Origin: DASUAS01 sp963841415
GTDB taxonomy: Bacteria; Actinomycetota; Acidimicrobiia; IMCC26256; DASPTH01
Direction: 5' to 3'
Assembly: GCA_963841415.1 (NCBI GenBank)
Contig: CAWJCN010000001.1
Coordinates: forward strand, 1,674,001-1,738,000
Length of the DNA stretch: 64,000 nt
Position numbers and translations under genes: made by a program
The notes under the pieces: generated by a model
What the model saw: only the letters and a program-made list of their open reading frames with translations
Databases searched by the model: none
What the model was told of the DNA's origin: nothing
Shown: in pieces, positions 1 through 7,925 of the stretch
How the letters are laid out: every line of letters begins with the position of its first letter
Numbering within the stretch: position 1 is the stretch's first letter

Positions 1-72
1 GGACGCCATCGCAAGGCACGCTACCGGACCGCCTGGAGCGCTCCGACTGGCCGACCCCGCGCGCGCGTTGGG

Positions 73-78
73 TATCCT
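73..78 (+). promoter_or_regulatory. Leaderless -10 box (TATCCT)
   Basis: TATCCT ends 7 nt before the ATG at 86, and no Shine-Dalgarno sequence precedes that ATG. This is the spacing expected for a transcript that begins at the start codon. Confidence 0.5.
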
Positions 79-85
79 GCCGGAC

Positions 86-208
86 ATGCCGACCGCAGCT
101 GGAAGCCGCTTGCGCTGTGAGAAGTGCGAGACCGAGATCATCGTGGTGAAGGGCACCGACGGCGAGGTGTCGTGTTGCGGGCAGCCGATGGCCGCCCGCG
201 AGGGGTGA
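86..208 (+). CDS. Desulforedoxin-like mini-protein A
   Basis: A 40-residue protein that matches the desulforedoxin / desulfoferrodoxin N-terminal fold. It has a CEKC pair (residues 11-14), a short hairpin, then the strongly diagnostic motif GEVSCCGQPM with adjacent cysteines 30-31. In this family four cysteines bind one iron (FeCys4). It acts in the cytoplasm as a small redox or metal protein; substrate or partner is unknown. The ATG at 86 follows a TATCCT box by 7 nt, which fixes the start. A second copy begins 5 nt after the stop, so the two are co-transcribed. It was recognised from motif and length alone. Confidence 0.75.
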   Translation: MPTAAGSRLRCEKCETEIIVVKGTDGEVSCCGQPMAAREG

Positions 209-212
209 CGAG

Positions 213-356
213 ATGGCCAACCAGATGGGCAAGCGCTACACGTGCGCCGAGTGCGAGGCCACGGTGCTCGTCACGAAGGCCGGCGACGGCGAGCTGAGCT
301 GCCACGGCGTGGCGATGGAGATCGCCCAGGCGAAGCCGCTGCCGTCCTCCGACTGA
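213..356 (+). CDS. Desulforedoxin-like mini-protein B (Cys3His variant)
   Basis: A 47-residue paralogue of the preceding mini-protein, 5 nt downstream. It keeps the first pair (CAEC, residues 11-14) and the GELSC strand, but the second cysteine of the usual adjacent pair is histidine (LSCHGVAM, His31). The site would therefore be Cys3His rather than Cys4, which suggests zinc or a shifted-potential iron site (inference). The C-terminus carries a short Pro/Ser tail. The ATG at 213 is close behind the upstream stop, consistent with translational coupling. An acyl-CoA ligase gene follows 52 nt later. Confidence 0.7.
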   Translation: MANQMGKRYTCAECEATVLVTKAGDGELSCHGVAMEIAQAKPLPSSD

Positions 357-408
357 ACACCACCCTCTCGATCGACGCCCAGCACCGCCGCGAGCCAGGG
401 GGGCCATC

Positions 409-1851
409 GTGAACATCGCCATGATCCTCGAGATGGCAGCCGACGCCCTCGGGGACCGCCTCGCGTACGGCACCCGTGCCGACGGCCTCTCCTACGAGGC
501 CCTGCGCGCCGCCGCCCGGGGGATCGCCGACCGCGTCGACGGCACCGGCGCCGAACGCCTGGCCCTCATGGAGCCCAACGCCCCGATCGTGCCCGCCACC
601 CTCTTCGGCGCCGCGTGGGCCGGGGTGAGCTACGCGCCGCTGAACTACCGCCTCCCGGAGAACCAGCTCGAGGCGCTCCTCGTCCGCATCGAGCCCGCCG
701 TGGTGTCCGCGCCCCACTGGCTCGACAACAAGGGCACCAGCGACCGCTCGTTCCCCGACTCGCCCGACGCGCCGGCGGTGCTCCTCTTCACCAGCGGGAC
801 GTCCGCCGAACCCAAGGCCGCGATCCTCGAACACGACCAGCTGCTCGCCTACATCTTCAACACGCTCGAGTTCGCGTCGGCCGGTGAGGACGAAGCCGCC
901 ATCGTGGTGGTCCCGCCGTTCCACGTCGCCGGCGTCGCCGCGGTGTTGAGCAACACCTACGTCGGCCGCCGCGTCGTGCCGGTGCCGGGCGTGCGCTTCT
1001 CGGCCGAGGACTGGCTGGTCACGGCGCGCGACGAGGGCGTCACCCACGCGATGCTCGTCCCCACCATGCTCGGCAAGATCGTCGAGGCCATGGAGGCCGA
1101 CGAGACGCTACGGGTCCCGACGCTGCGCGCCCTCTCCTACGGCGGCTCCCGCATGCCCGCTCCGATCCTCGAGCGGGCGCTGCACCTCTTCCCCGAGGTG
1201 GACTTCGTCAACGCCTACGGCCTCACCGAGACCAGCAGCACCGTCGCCATCCTCGGTCCCGACGACCATCGCCTCGCGCTCTACAGCGACGAGCCGCTGT
1301 TCAAGGCCCGCCTCTCCTCGGTGGGCCAGCCCCTCCCGGGCATCGAGTTCCGCATCGTGGGTGACTCGGGCGAGACCATGGGCCACGACGAGGCCGGCGA
1401 GATCCTCATCCGCGGCGACCAGGTGGGCGGCACGTACGTCGGCACCGAGTCGAAGGTCGACGCCGACGGCTGGCTGCACACCGGCGACCGCGGCTGGCTC
1501 GACGTCGAGGGCTACGTGTTCTGTGAGGGCCGCGCCGACGACACCATCATCCGCGGCGGCGAGAACATCGGCCCCGCCGAGGTCGAGGACGCGCTGTTGC
1601 AGCACGACGCCATCTCGGTGGCGGCGGTCGTCGGACTCGCCGACGAGCAGTACGGCGAGAAGATCGCGGCGATGCTCTCCCTGCGGGCGGGCGTCGGCGA
1701 GATCGACCTCGAACACGTGCGCGAGTGGGTGCGCGAGCGGATCGGCTCACTCAAGACCCCCGAGATGATCGTGGTGGTCGACGAGGTCCCGCAGACCGCC
1801 ACCGGCAAGATCCTCCGCCGCGAGGTGAAGCGCCTGCTCGAGGAGACCTGA
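409..1851 (+). CDS. Acyl-CoA synthetase (AMP-forming ligase)
   Basis: A 480-residue ANL-superfamily enzyme that adenylates a carboxylic acid with ATP and transfers the acyl group to CoA. All core motifs are visible: the A3 phosphate loop FTSGTSAEPK (127-136), A5 YGLTE (270-274), A7 HTGD (357-360), the hinge GRADD (374-378), and A10 TATGKILRR with the catalytic Lys467. It is slightly short for the family because the N-terminal domain is compact. The GTG at 409 follows a purine-rich CAGGGGGG stretch. Substrate cannot be read from sequence; medium or long fatty acids, or aromatic acids, are possible. It may be transcribed with the two mini-proteins upstream. Confidence 0.88.
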   Translation: MNIAMILEMAADALGDRLAYGTRADGLSYEALRAAARGIADRVDGTGAERLALMEPNAPIVPATLFGAAWAGVSYAPLNYRLPENQLEALLVRIEPAVVSAPHWLDNKGTSDRSFPDSPDAPAVLLFTSGTSAEPKAAILEHDQLLAYIFNTLEFASAGEDEAAIVVVPPFHVAGVAAVLSNTYVGRRVVPVPGVRFSAEDWLVTARDEGVTHAMLVPTMLGKIVEAMEADETLRVPTLRALSYGGSRMPAPILERALHLFPEVDFVNAYGLTETSSTVAILGPDDHRLALYSDEPLFKARLSSVGQPLPGIEFRIVGDSGETMGHDEAGEILIRGDQVGGTYVGTESKVDADGWLHTGDRGWLDVEGYVFCEGRADDTIIRGGENIGPAEVEDALLQHDAISVAAVVGLADEQYGEKIAAMLSLRAGVGEIDLEHVREWVRERIGSLKTPEMIVVVDEVPQTATGKILRREVKRLLEET

Positions 1852-1872
1852 CGCTCGACTTCGACGGTCGAT

Positions 1873-1921
1873 GCCGCTCCGCCGTCCCGCCCTCCGGGCA
1901 CGGCTCCGCTCCATCTCCTAC
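1873..1921. repeat. Dispersed intergenic repeat, copy 1
   Basis: A roughly 49-bp stretch between the convergent acyl-CoA ligase and hydrolase genes. It is nearly identical to 21221-21268 between ku and the LigD-type gene; both share the run GCACGGCTCCGCTCC and end TCTCCTAC. Function unknown. Confidence 0.55.
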
Positions 1922-1924
1922 GCA

Positions 1925-3055
1925 TCAGCGCTCGATCGCTCCGACGTCCGGCTGGGCGACGACCTCGCGGGTGACGTCGTCGAGCCGTTCGGGGTGGCTC
2001 TTGAGCGTTCCGTCGAGGAACGCGACCGTGATCGAGCTGACGAGCTCGAACGCGGGATCACCCGGTTGGGTGTAGGGCGGCACGTGGCTCGAGTTCAGCG
2101 ACACCATCCAGCGCGGCGCGGTGAGGTTGTCGCGGTCCCACTGGATCGAGTGTGGGTACGGGTCGTACTCGTCGCCCGTCTCCATGATGTGGAGGATCGG
2201 CGTGCCGGTGTCGCGCACCGACGGGTTGTTGGCGTTCGAGAGATCGCCCGCCATCGAGATCACCGAGCGCACGCGTGCGTCGCGGCAGCACTCGAGGAAG
2301 CCGACGCCGAACGACACGACCTCGCCGTCGGAGTGCCCGGCGGCGGCGACGCGTTGCGGGTCGGCGAGGCCGGCCAGCGGGTCGCCGGAAAGACCGAGCA
2401 TCTGCGTGATGACGAACGAAGCGTCGCCGAACGTCTTCTCGTAGTCGACGTGGCTGGCTCCGCCGTCCGACCCGCTCAGGATCGGGAACACGGGCGCGGC
2501 CACGACGTAACCGGCGGCAGCCCAGCGCTCGAGCAGCGGCGCGTAGAAATCCGGCGTCACGTCGTAGCCGTGCGCGAACAGCACCAGCGGATACGGACCG
2601 TGACCGGTGTCAGGGGATGCGTCGGCCACCGGGGCCGCGCCGCTCGCTCCCTCGGCCGGATACCAGACTGCCGTGGGAAGCGTGCGGGTCGGCGCGCCTG
2701 CGAACGACCCGTTCGGTGACGTGCTGCGCGACGAGTCGACGAACGTGAGCGTGCGGGTGCCGACCGCGTAGCGGCGCGTCGTGTCGAGCGCCGAGGGCGT
2801 CGGTTCCGTGGCGGGCGGCGTCTCCGCGGGCACGGCGGCGGTCGACGACGCGGCGGTCGGCGCGACCGAGGTCGAAGTGCTCGACGTGCTGCCGGACGAC
2901 GCGAGCTCGGGCCCCTCGGCGTCGTCGCCACCGAACAGCGCGAAGCCGGCGGCAACGACCGCGACGACGCACACGACGCCAACCGCGCCGATCGCGACCG
3001 CCATGCGCCGCCGGCGGAGCTCCCTCTCGCGGCGCGCGGCGCGCGGTGACGTCAT
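1925..3055 (-). CDS. Membrane-anchored or secreted alpha/beta hydrolase
   Basis: A 376-residue serine hydrolase of the chlorophyllase / platelet-activating-factor acetylhydrolase / dienelactone hydrolase type. A basic N-terminus and one hydrophobic segment (about 18-41) anchor or export it, followed by a Ser/Thr/Pro linker (50-90). The catalytic domain begins near 95: oxyanion loop FAHGYD (160-165), nucleophile elbow GHSDG with Ser242, probable acid in ETGDEYD (about 292-298), and His324 in NSSHVPP. The substrate is an ester, not predictable. The start is set by TACCGT at 3064-3069, 8 nt before the ATG. It is monocistronic and convergent with the acyl-CoA ligase. Confidence 0.8.
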   Translation of the reverse strand: MTSPRAARRERELRRRRMAVAIGAVGVVCVVAVVAAGFALFGGDDAEGPELASSGSTSSTSTSVAPTAASSTAAVPAETPPATEPTPSALDTTRRYAVGTRTLTFVDSSRSTSPNGSFAGAPTRTLPTAVWYPAEGASGAAPVADASPDTGHGPYPLVLFAHGYDVTPDFYAPLLERWAAAGYVVAAPVFPILSGSDGGASHVDYEKTFGDASFVITQMLGLSGDPLAGLADPQRVAAAGHSDGEVVSFGVGFLECCRDARVRSVISMAGDLSNANNPSVRDTGTPILHIMETGDEYDPYPHSIQWDRDNLTAPRWMVSLNSSHVPPYTQPGDPAFELVSSITVAFLDGTLKSHPERLDDVTREVVAQPDVGAIER

Positions 3056-3063
3056 GCGCGAGC

Positions 3064-3069
3064 ACGGTA
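3064..3069 (-). promoter_or_regulatory. Leaderless -10 box (TACCGT)
   Basis: On the minus strand TACCGT lies 8 nt before the ATG at 3055, with no Shine-Dalgarno sequence. Confidence 0.45.
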
Positions 3070-3113
3070 GCCACGCGACCCGCGCCGCCCAGCGCGGTGG
3101 GACTCTCTACCGG

Positions 3114-3314
3114 TCAGCTCTCGTCGATGCTGATGGCCTGCTTCGGGCACTGGCGAACGGCCTGGTCACACTTCTCACGTAGCTCGTCCGGCGGGTTCTC
3201 CTGGAGCACGTAGAGGAAGTTGTCGTCACGGACCTCGAACACTTCGGGGACGATGCCCATGCAGATGGCATTGCTCTCGCAGAGGTCGAAGTCGACCACG
3301 ACCTTCCAGGCCAT
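3114..3314 (-). CDS. Small ferredoxin (3Fe-4S type)
   Basis: A 66-residue ferredoxin of the actinobacterial type that feeds cytochromes P450 or oxygenases. Cluster ligands are read from C12 and C18 in CESNAIC and from C56 in the later QCPKQAI; only three suitable cysteines occupy cluster positions, as in 3Fe-4S proteins. The acidic composition fits an electron carrier. A good Shine-Dalgarno (GGAGG, 5 nt upstream) precedes the ATG. No P450 or reductase is adjacent, so the partner is unknown; the neighbouring hydrolase gene is 58 nt downstream on the same strand with its own promoter. Confidence 0.85.
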   Translation of the reverse strand: MAWKVVVDFDLCESNAICMGIVPEVFEVRDDNFLYVLQENPPDELREKCDQAVRQCPKQAISIDES

Positions 3315-3383
3315 TGTGCCTCCATGACGCGTGGGAACTGGGGAGGCCGATGCTACACAGCGCGGCGCCAGCGCCGCAGTGGG

Positions 3384-3850
3384 CTACAAGACCTTGGAAC
3401 GACGACGTGCCGCGACCACCAGCACCGCACCGACGACGATGGCCGCGATGCCGATCAGCACGTACGACGGGGTGTCGGACGAGCCGGTGAACGCCAGGGC
3501 CGCCGCCGCGGGCTTCGTGGCTTCGTGGCTTCGTGGCTTCGTGGCTTCGTGGCTTCGTGGCTTCGTGGCTTCGGAGGACTTCACCTCGACGCGCATGACC
3601 ACGTCGCCTTCGGGCGTCGCACAGCCCGAGCCGTAGGCGTTCTGGTTGCCGTGCGTGACGTTCACGGAGATGTCGGTCGCCGCGGTCATCGGCGCCGGGA
3701 TGGGCTGCACGACGAACCGCGTCCGGGTGCGCCGCGCACCGTCAACACGACAACGTCGAGCGAGTGATCGTCAAGACGTTGGAGGAAACTCCTGCGAACG
3801 CGACGCATTGGTCGACGCGGTCGATGGCAGCCGCGACATACTGCAACCGA
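3384..3850 (-). pseudogene. Broken gene for LAXTG-anchored surface protein
   Basis: The intact 3' part (from about 3710) encodes a beta-rich segment, a Ser/His/Lys repeat, and a sorting signal: LAFTG, a hydrophobic helix of about 20 residues, then RRRSK. LAXTG is the motif used by class E sortases of actinobacteria. The repeat ATKPRSHE (three full copies plus a partial) is encoded by an 8-bp DNA repeat. No signal peptide lies in this frame. Upstream sequence on the same strand continues protein-like in other frames (for example LDVVVLTV near 3755 and VDQCVAFAGV near 3800), so at least two frameshifts separate it from its N-terminus. It could be decayed, phase-variable or mis-assembled. Confidence 0.55.
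3512..3573. repeat. Octanucleotide tandem repeat (GCTTCGTG)n
   Basis: Seven perfect copies of GCTTCGTG plus six further matching bases. Because 8 is not a multiple of 3, three units encode one 8-residue peptide repeat, and gain or loss of one unit shifts the reading frame of the LAXTG protein. Confidence 0.95.
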
Positions 3851-3859
3851 ATCTCCGAC

Positions 3860-5044
3860 TCAGGTCATTTCGCCTCGATCGAGCCTCCCGTCGCGGATTC
3901 CCAGCCCGCGAAAGAAGTCCCGGACGTCACCAATGAGCAGCTCGGGCTCTTCGAAGGCCGCGAAATGACCGCCTCGCGGCATTTCGGTCCAGTGACGGAC
4001 GTCGTAGCGTTCCTCGGCCCAGTGGCGAGGCGACCGGATGATCTCCTTCGGGAACGCCGCGAAGCCGATCGGCACCTCCACCCGCACGTCGGGCACGAAC
4101 CCTGACGTGTGCTCCGCCTCGTAGTAGAGGCGACCCGCCGAGTGCGCAGTACCGGTGAGCCAGTACATCATCACGTTGTCGAGCAACTGGTCCTTGGTGT
4201 ACCGACGTTCGACGTCGCCGTCGCAGTCGCTCCAGGTGCGGAACTTCTCGACGATCCAGGCGGCGAGCCCGGCGGGCGAGTCGTCGAGCGCGTACCCGAT
4301 CGTCTGCGGCTTGGTTCCCTGGATCTTCGAGTATCCCGAGTCCACGCGCGCGTAGTAGTCGTAGGACGCGAGCGCGGCCTGCTCGTCGTCGCGGAGGTGC
4401 TCGAAGTCGAGGTCGGCCGGGGGCGGTGCCACGATCATGTTGAGGTGGATGCCGACCAGGTGCTCGGGGTCCGCGAGGCCGAGCTGGGTGGAGATCATGG
4501 AGCCCCAGTCGCCGCCTTGCGCGCCGTACCGCTCGTAGCCCAGCCCCGCCATCAACGTCGCCCACGCCTCGGCGATGCGACGAGGTCCCCAGCCCCGCTC
4601 GTGCGTCGGGCCCGAGAAGCCGTAACCCGGGATCGCGGGGCACACCACGTGGAAGGCATCGGCCGGATCGCCGCCGTGCGCGCGAGGGTCCGAGAGCGGT
4701 CGGATGATCTCGAGGAACTCGACGATCGATCCCGGCCATCCGTGCGTGATCACCAGGGGGAGCGCGTCGGGTTCGGGTGACCGAACGTGGATGAAGTGCA
4801 CGCGCGTGCCGTCGATCTCGGTGAGGAAGTTGTCGAAGGAGTTCAGCGTGGCCTCGGCGCGGCGCCAGTCGTACTCGTCACGCCAGTACGCGACCAGCCC
4901 GGCGAGGAAGTCGCGTTCGGTGCCGTAGTCCCATCCCGCGCCGGGAATCTGTTCGGGAAGGCGCGTGCGGGCGAGCCGGGCGCGCAAGTCGTCGAGCTCG
5001 GCGTCGGGGATCGCGATCGTGAAGGGCTCGATGGCGAGTGACAT
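3860..5044 (-). CDS. Epoxide hydrolase, EHN-type
   Basis: A 394-residue alpha/beta hydrolase with an epoxide-hydrolase N-terminal (EHN) segment in residues 1-110. The oxyanion motif is HGWPGS (101-106), the nucleophile Asp179 sits in GGDWGS, and the catalytic His360 in RGGHFAAFEEPE. Family members open epoxides of xenobiotics or lipids to diols; some act in juvenile-hormone-like or styrene-oxide reactions, so the natural substrate is open. It is predicted cytoplasmic, with no signal peptide. TAGCGT at 5051-5056, 6 nt before the ATG, supports a leaderless start. Confidence 0.9.
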   Translation of the reverse strand: MSLAIEPFTIAIPDAELDDLRARLARTRLPEQIPGAGWDYGTERDFLAGLVAYWRDEYDWRRAEATLNSFDNFLTEIDGTRVHFIHVRSPEPDALPLVITHGWPGSIVEFLEIIRPLSDPRAHGGDPADAFHVVCPAIPGYGFSGPTHERGWGPRRIAEAWATLMAGLGYERYGAQGGDWGSMISTQLGLADPEHLVGIHLNMIVAPPPADLDFEHLRDDEQAALASYDYYARVDSGYSKIQGTKPQTIGYALDDSPAGLAAWIVEKFRTWSDCDGDVERRYTKDQLLDNVMMYWLTGTAHSAGRLYYEAEHTSGFVPDVRVEVPIGFAAFPKEIIRSPRHWAEERYDVRHWTEMPRGGHFAAFEEPELLIGDVRDFFRGLGIRDGRLDRGEMT

Positions 5045-5050
5045 GCGCCG

Positions 5051-5056
5051 ACGCTA
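5051..5056 (-). promoter_or_regulatory. Leaderless -10 box (TAGCGT)
   Basis: Minus-strand TAGCGT ends 6 nt before the epoxide hydrolase ATG at 5044. Confidence 0.45.
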
Positions 5057-5172
5057 CCTTCATCGTCGATCACATTCCGTCCCAGGCGGCGGACCGGCGA
5101 AGCCGGCTCCCGCCGCTATCGTGCGACCGACGGCCCGTCTCGGGGCCACGCCAGTCGAGCGCGGAGGCTCCC

Positions 5173-5385
5173 ATGGACCACACGTACAAGATCACGGAGA
5201 TCGTGGGCTCGTCACCGGATGGTATCGATGCGGCCATCCGCAGCGGCATCGGGCGCGCGTCGAAGACGCTGCGCAACCTCGACTGGTTCGAGGTGACGGA
5301 CATGCGCGGTGCGATGAACGACGGCGACATCGCGTGGTTCCAGGTGACGATGAAGGTGGGCTTCCGGCTCGACGACGGCGACTGA
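5173..5385 (+). CDS. Dodecin (flavin storage protein)
   Basis: A 70-residue protein with the dodecin pattern: TYKITEIVGSS at the N-terminus, an amphipathic helix with SGIGRASKTLRNLDWFEV, and the strands GDIAWFQVTMKVGFRL. Trp38 (LDWFEV) matches the residue that stacks on bound flavin in actinobacterial dodecins. Dodecamers bind flavins or CoA and are thought to buffer free flavin. A GGAGG Shine-Dalgarno lies 6 nt before the ATG at 5173. The gene is monocistronic. Confidence 0.9.
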   Translation: MDHTYKITEIVGSSPDGIDAAIRSGIGRASKTLRNLDWFEVTDMRGAMNDGDIAWFQVTMKVGFRLDDGD

Positions 5386-5390
5386 CGTGT

Positions 5391-5457
5391 CCCCGTCGCT
5401 CGCCTCCGCTCGCTTCGTCCCGGGCGGCGGGACGGGCGGAGTCCGCTCCCGCCGCTA
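5391..5457. repeat. 3'-end repeat / possible bidirectional terminator
   Basis: It starts 6 nt after the dodecin stop with a CCCCGTCGCTCGCCTCCGCTC element also present at 37483 and, in diverged form, at 48233. GC-rich inverted segments follow (CGGGCGGCGGG / CCGCTCCCGCCG). It sits between convergent genes and could terminate both. Confidence 0.5.
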
Positions 5458-6666
5458 GCCCTTCGTGGTCGTCGTGCTCGCGCGCTTGCGGGTCGGGACC
5501 ACGATCGGCTTGCCGCAGGAGTACGGCTCGACGACGAGGAACCGCGACCCGTCGCTCTGCACCAGTGCACCGCAGGGCACCCCCTGCGAGCGCATCGCCG
5601 GCCACCGCACCGCGCCCACCGTGGCCGGCACGTCGTGGGTGAAGGCGCGCGCCACGGCGAGGAACCGCTCGCGGGTGAGGCGCTTCCCGACCTTCTGCAA
5701 CATGGCGACGAACAGGTCGGCCGACCAGTAACCGGCGGCGATGCCAGGCGTGAGATCGGTACCGGGCGCGAAGGCCCCCACATCGGCCGCGAGGCGCCGG
5801 TTCGCGGCCGTGGCCTGCTCGAACGGCGCGTAGGGCACGAGGACGGTGAGCCCCGACGCGAGAGTCGGCGCGGTCGGTTGGTACATCGACGCGTCGGTGG
5901 CGACGGTGCCGGTGAAGCCGAGCTGCGCGAGCTGCCGGGCGAGGCCGCCGGTCGCCGCGGGTGACGTCAAGAGGAGCGCGACCGCGGGCGAGCCGTTGGC
6001 CAACGCGCCGGCGACCGGAGCCAGGTCGGGCAGCGGCGCGGGTGGCGCGGGGACCGTGACCGGAGGCGACACGCGGAACCCCGCCGCACGCAACGCCACG
6101 CGTGCCTGCTCGGCGCGCGCCGCGCCGAGCTCGCCGTCGTCGACGGCCAGCGCGACCTGCGAGCCCTGCGCGGTGCCGAGCAACGACCGGAGGGACGTAC
6201 CCAACGTGGGGCTCACCACCCGGGTCTGCCGCGCCGCCTGCGCGCCGACGAAACCGAAGCCGAAGCGGTTGGCGTCCCACCCGGCAGTGGACGCCGACCC
6301 GACGAACGGCAGTCGCGCCCGCGCGAGCGCCGCGGTGTCGAGGGTGTCGCTCACCGCGGGGACGACCGCCAGTGCGGTCGACGCCGCGGCAGTGACATCG
6401 GTGGCGTTGCCCGCGTAGTGGATCGTGCGTCCCGCCACGCCCCCACGTCGGTTGACCCACGCGAAGCGCGCCTGCGCGCCGACGTCGGCACCGGTGGACG
6501 CAGGGTCGGCGCCGACGATCCCAGTGACCGTGACGGTGGCCCGGGTGACACCGACCGTCGTGCCGGTCGCGGCCGTCGCTCCCGGCGTCGCCGCCAACAC
6601 GAGCGACGCGGCGACGACCGCGCCGAAGGCCGCGAGCGCGCAGTGTGCTCGGATGCCAGCGCGCAC
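5455..6666 (-). CDS. Periplasmic binding protein, Liv/Peripla_BP_6 type (copy B)
   Basis: A type I periplasmic binding protein of about 403 residues. The N-terminus is a signal peptide (basic start, then AAFGAVVAASLVLAATPGATA). The mature protein starts VTVTGIVGADPASTGADVGAQARFAWVN, the usual ligand-domain opening. Proteins of this class bind amino acids, amides or aromatic acids for ABC importers or sensors. The GTG at 6666 is preferred because it begins 5 nt after the stop of the paralogue upstream. No permease or ATPase accompanies it, so it either works with a distant transporter such as the 11.4 kb fusion or is a sensor (inference). Confidence 0.8.
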   Translation of the reverse strand: MRAGIRAHCALAAFGAVVAASLVLAATPGATAATGTTVGVTRATVTVTGIVGADPASTGADVGAQARFAWVNRRGGVAGRTIHYAGNATDVTAAASTALAVVPAVSDTLDTAALARARLPFVGSASTAGWDANRFGFGFVGAQAARQTRVVSPTLGTSLRSLLGTAQGSQVALAVDDGELGAARAEQARVALRAAGFRVSPPVTVPAPPAPLPDLAPVAGALANGSPAVALLLTSPAATGGLARQLAQLGFTGTVATDASMYQPTAPTLASGLTVLVPYAPFEQATAANRRLAADVGAFAPGTDLTPGIAAGYWSADLFVAMLQKVGKRLTRERFLAVARAFTHDVPATVGAVRWPAMRSQGVPCGALVQSDGSRFLVVEPYSCGKPIVVPTRKRASTTTTKG

Positions 6667-6671
6667 GCGGC

Positions 6672-7925
6672 CTACTTGACCGGAACGACGCGCCCGCACG
6701 TATACGGCACCTTCACCGCGAATGCCGTGCCGTTGCTCGACACCAGCGCACCGCAGGGCGTCGGCAACGAGTGTGCTCTCGGGAAGGTGGTGGGGCCGAC
6801 AGTGTCGGTGACCTGGTAGGTGAACTTGGTGTTGGCCGCTTTGACCAGGGACGCGGCAGTCAAGTGCTTCCCGGCCTTCTGCACCGCCGCGAGGAAGAGA
6901 TCGGCCGACAAGTAACCGGCGATCACGGCCTGATCGATGGGCTGGTCAGGTGCGATCTTCTGGACGTCGGTCACGAGCTGCTGCATCGCGGTGTTGGTCG
7001 GCGTGGTCTCGGTCGGCGCGGTCTGCGTGAGCACGACCGCGTTGACCGCGGGAGCCACGAGGTTGGGTGCGTACTCGATCTGGTTGGTGACGGGCCCCAG
7101 ATACCCGCTGGCGGCGATCGCCTGTTGCATGCCGAGCACGTTCGACGGACCACCAACGAGGAAGATGGCGTCGGGTGCGTTCCCGCGGTTGCTCGTGAGG
7201 ACGGCGTGCGCGGCGGGGCCGTAGTCGGGTGTCGCCGGTGTGCCCAGCGGCGTCTCCGCGTAGGCGACGCGGAACTTCACGCTCTTCGCGGCAGCGCTCA
7301 ACGCGGCGACCTCGTACTGCCCCGAGGGAGTGTTCTCGGCGACGATGCCGACCGAGCGACCGCTGGCGCCGTCGGGGAACACCTTGCTGATGAGGAACGG
7401 CCAGGCGTTGCTCGTCACTTGCTTCGCGACCGGACATCCGGTGAAGCCGAAGCCATACGTGTTGCCGCAGAAGTCTGACGACATCGCCCACCCGAAGTAC
7501 GGCACCTTCGCGCCGGCGAGGTACGACGCGGCTGCGAAGTCGGGCGTCACCGCCGGAACGACCGCGAGCACGCCGTCTTCCTCCACCGCCTTCTTCACCG
7601 CAGTGGTGCCGGCCGTGGGATCGCCGCCGTCGTCGGCGAAGCCGAGGTAGTCGATGGTGCGCCCGTTGACACCGCCGGCGTCGTTCGCGCGCTGGAAGCG
7701 GGCCCGCGCGCCGACGTCGGCGCCGCCGTACAGGTACGAGTACCCGACTCCGCCGACCTTGATCGACGTGGCGGTCACGCCTCGGGGGGCAGTCGACGGG
7801 GGCGTCGTCGGTGTCGTCGTCTTCGGCGCAGTGGTGGGTGTCGTGGTCGTCGACCGGGCGCCGGCCACACCGGCAGCCGCCAGCACGAGGAGCACGGTGG
7901 TCGACCCTACGAACAACCGCTTCAC
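6672..7925 (-). CDS. Periplasmic binding protein, Liv/Peripla_BP_6 type (copy A)
   Basis: A 417-residue type I binding protein, clearly paralogous to the next gene. Residues 1-23 form a signal peptide (LLVLAAAGVAGA), followed by a Thr/Pro-rich linker (about 25-50) that would space the lobe from the surface. The core opens IKVGGVGYSYLYGGADVGARARF and contains the NDAGGVNGRTIDYLGF segment common to Liv-type receptors. Its ATG overlaps the phosphatase stop by 4 nt (ATGA), so the three genes 8437 to 5455 form one operon. Ligand unknown. Confidence 0.83.
   Translation of the reverse strand: MKRLFVGSTTVLLVLAAAGVAGARSTTTTPTTAPKTTTPTTPPSTAPRGVTATSIKVGGVGYSYLYGGADVGARARFQRANDAGGVNGRTIDYLGFADDGGDPTAGTTAVKKAVEEDGVLAVVPAVTPDFAAASYLAGAKVPYFGWAMSSDFCGNTYGFGFTGCPVAKQVTSNAWPFLISKVFPDGASGRSVGIVAENTPSGQYEVAALSAAAKSVKFRVAYAETPLGTPATPDYGPAAHAVLTSNRGNAPDAIFLVGGPSNVLGMQQAIAASGYLGPVTNQIEYAPNLVAPAVNAVVLTQTAPTETTPTNTAMQQLVTDVQKIAPDQPIDQAVIAGYLSADLFLAAVQKAGKHLTAASLVKAANTKFTYQVTDTVGPTTFPRAHSLPTPCGALVSSNGTAFAVKVPYTCGRVVPVK

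Noticed and set aside
3512..3573. CRISPR array
   Set aside because: Units are 8 bp, contiguous and without spacers; it is a coding microsatellite.
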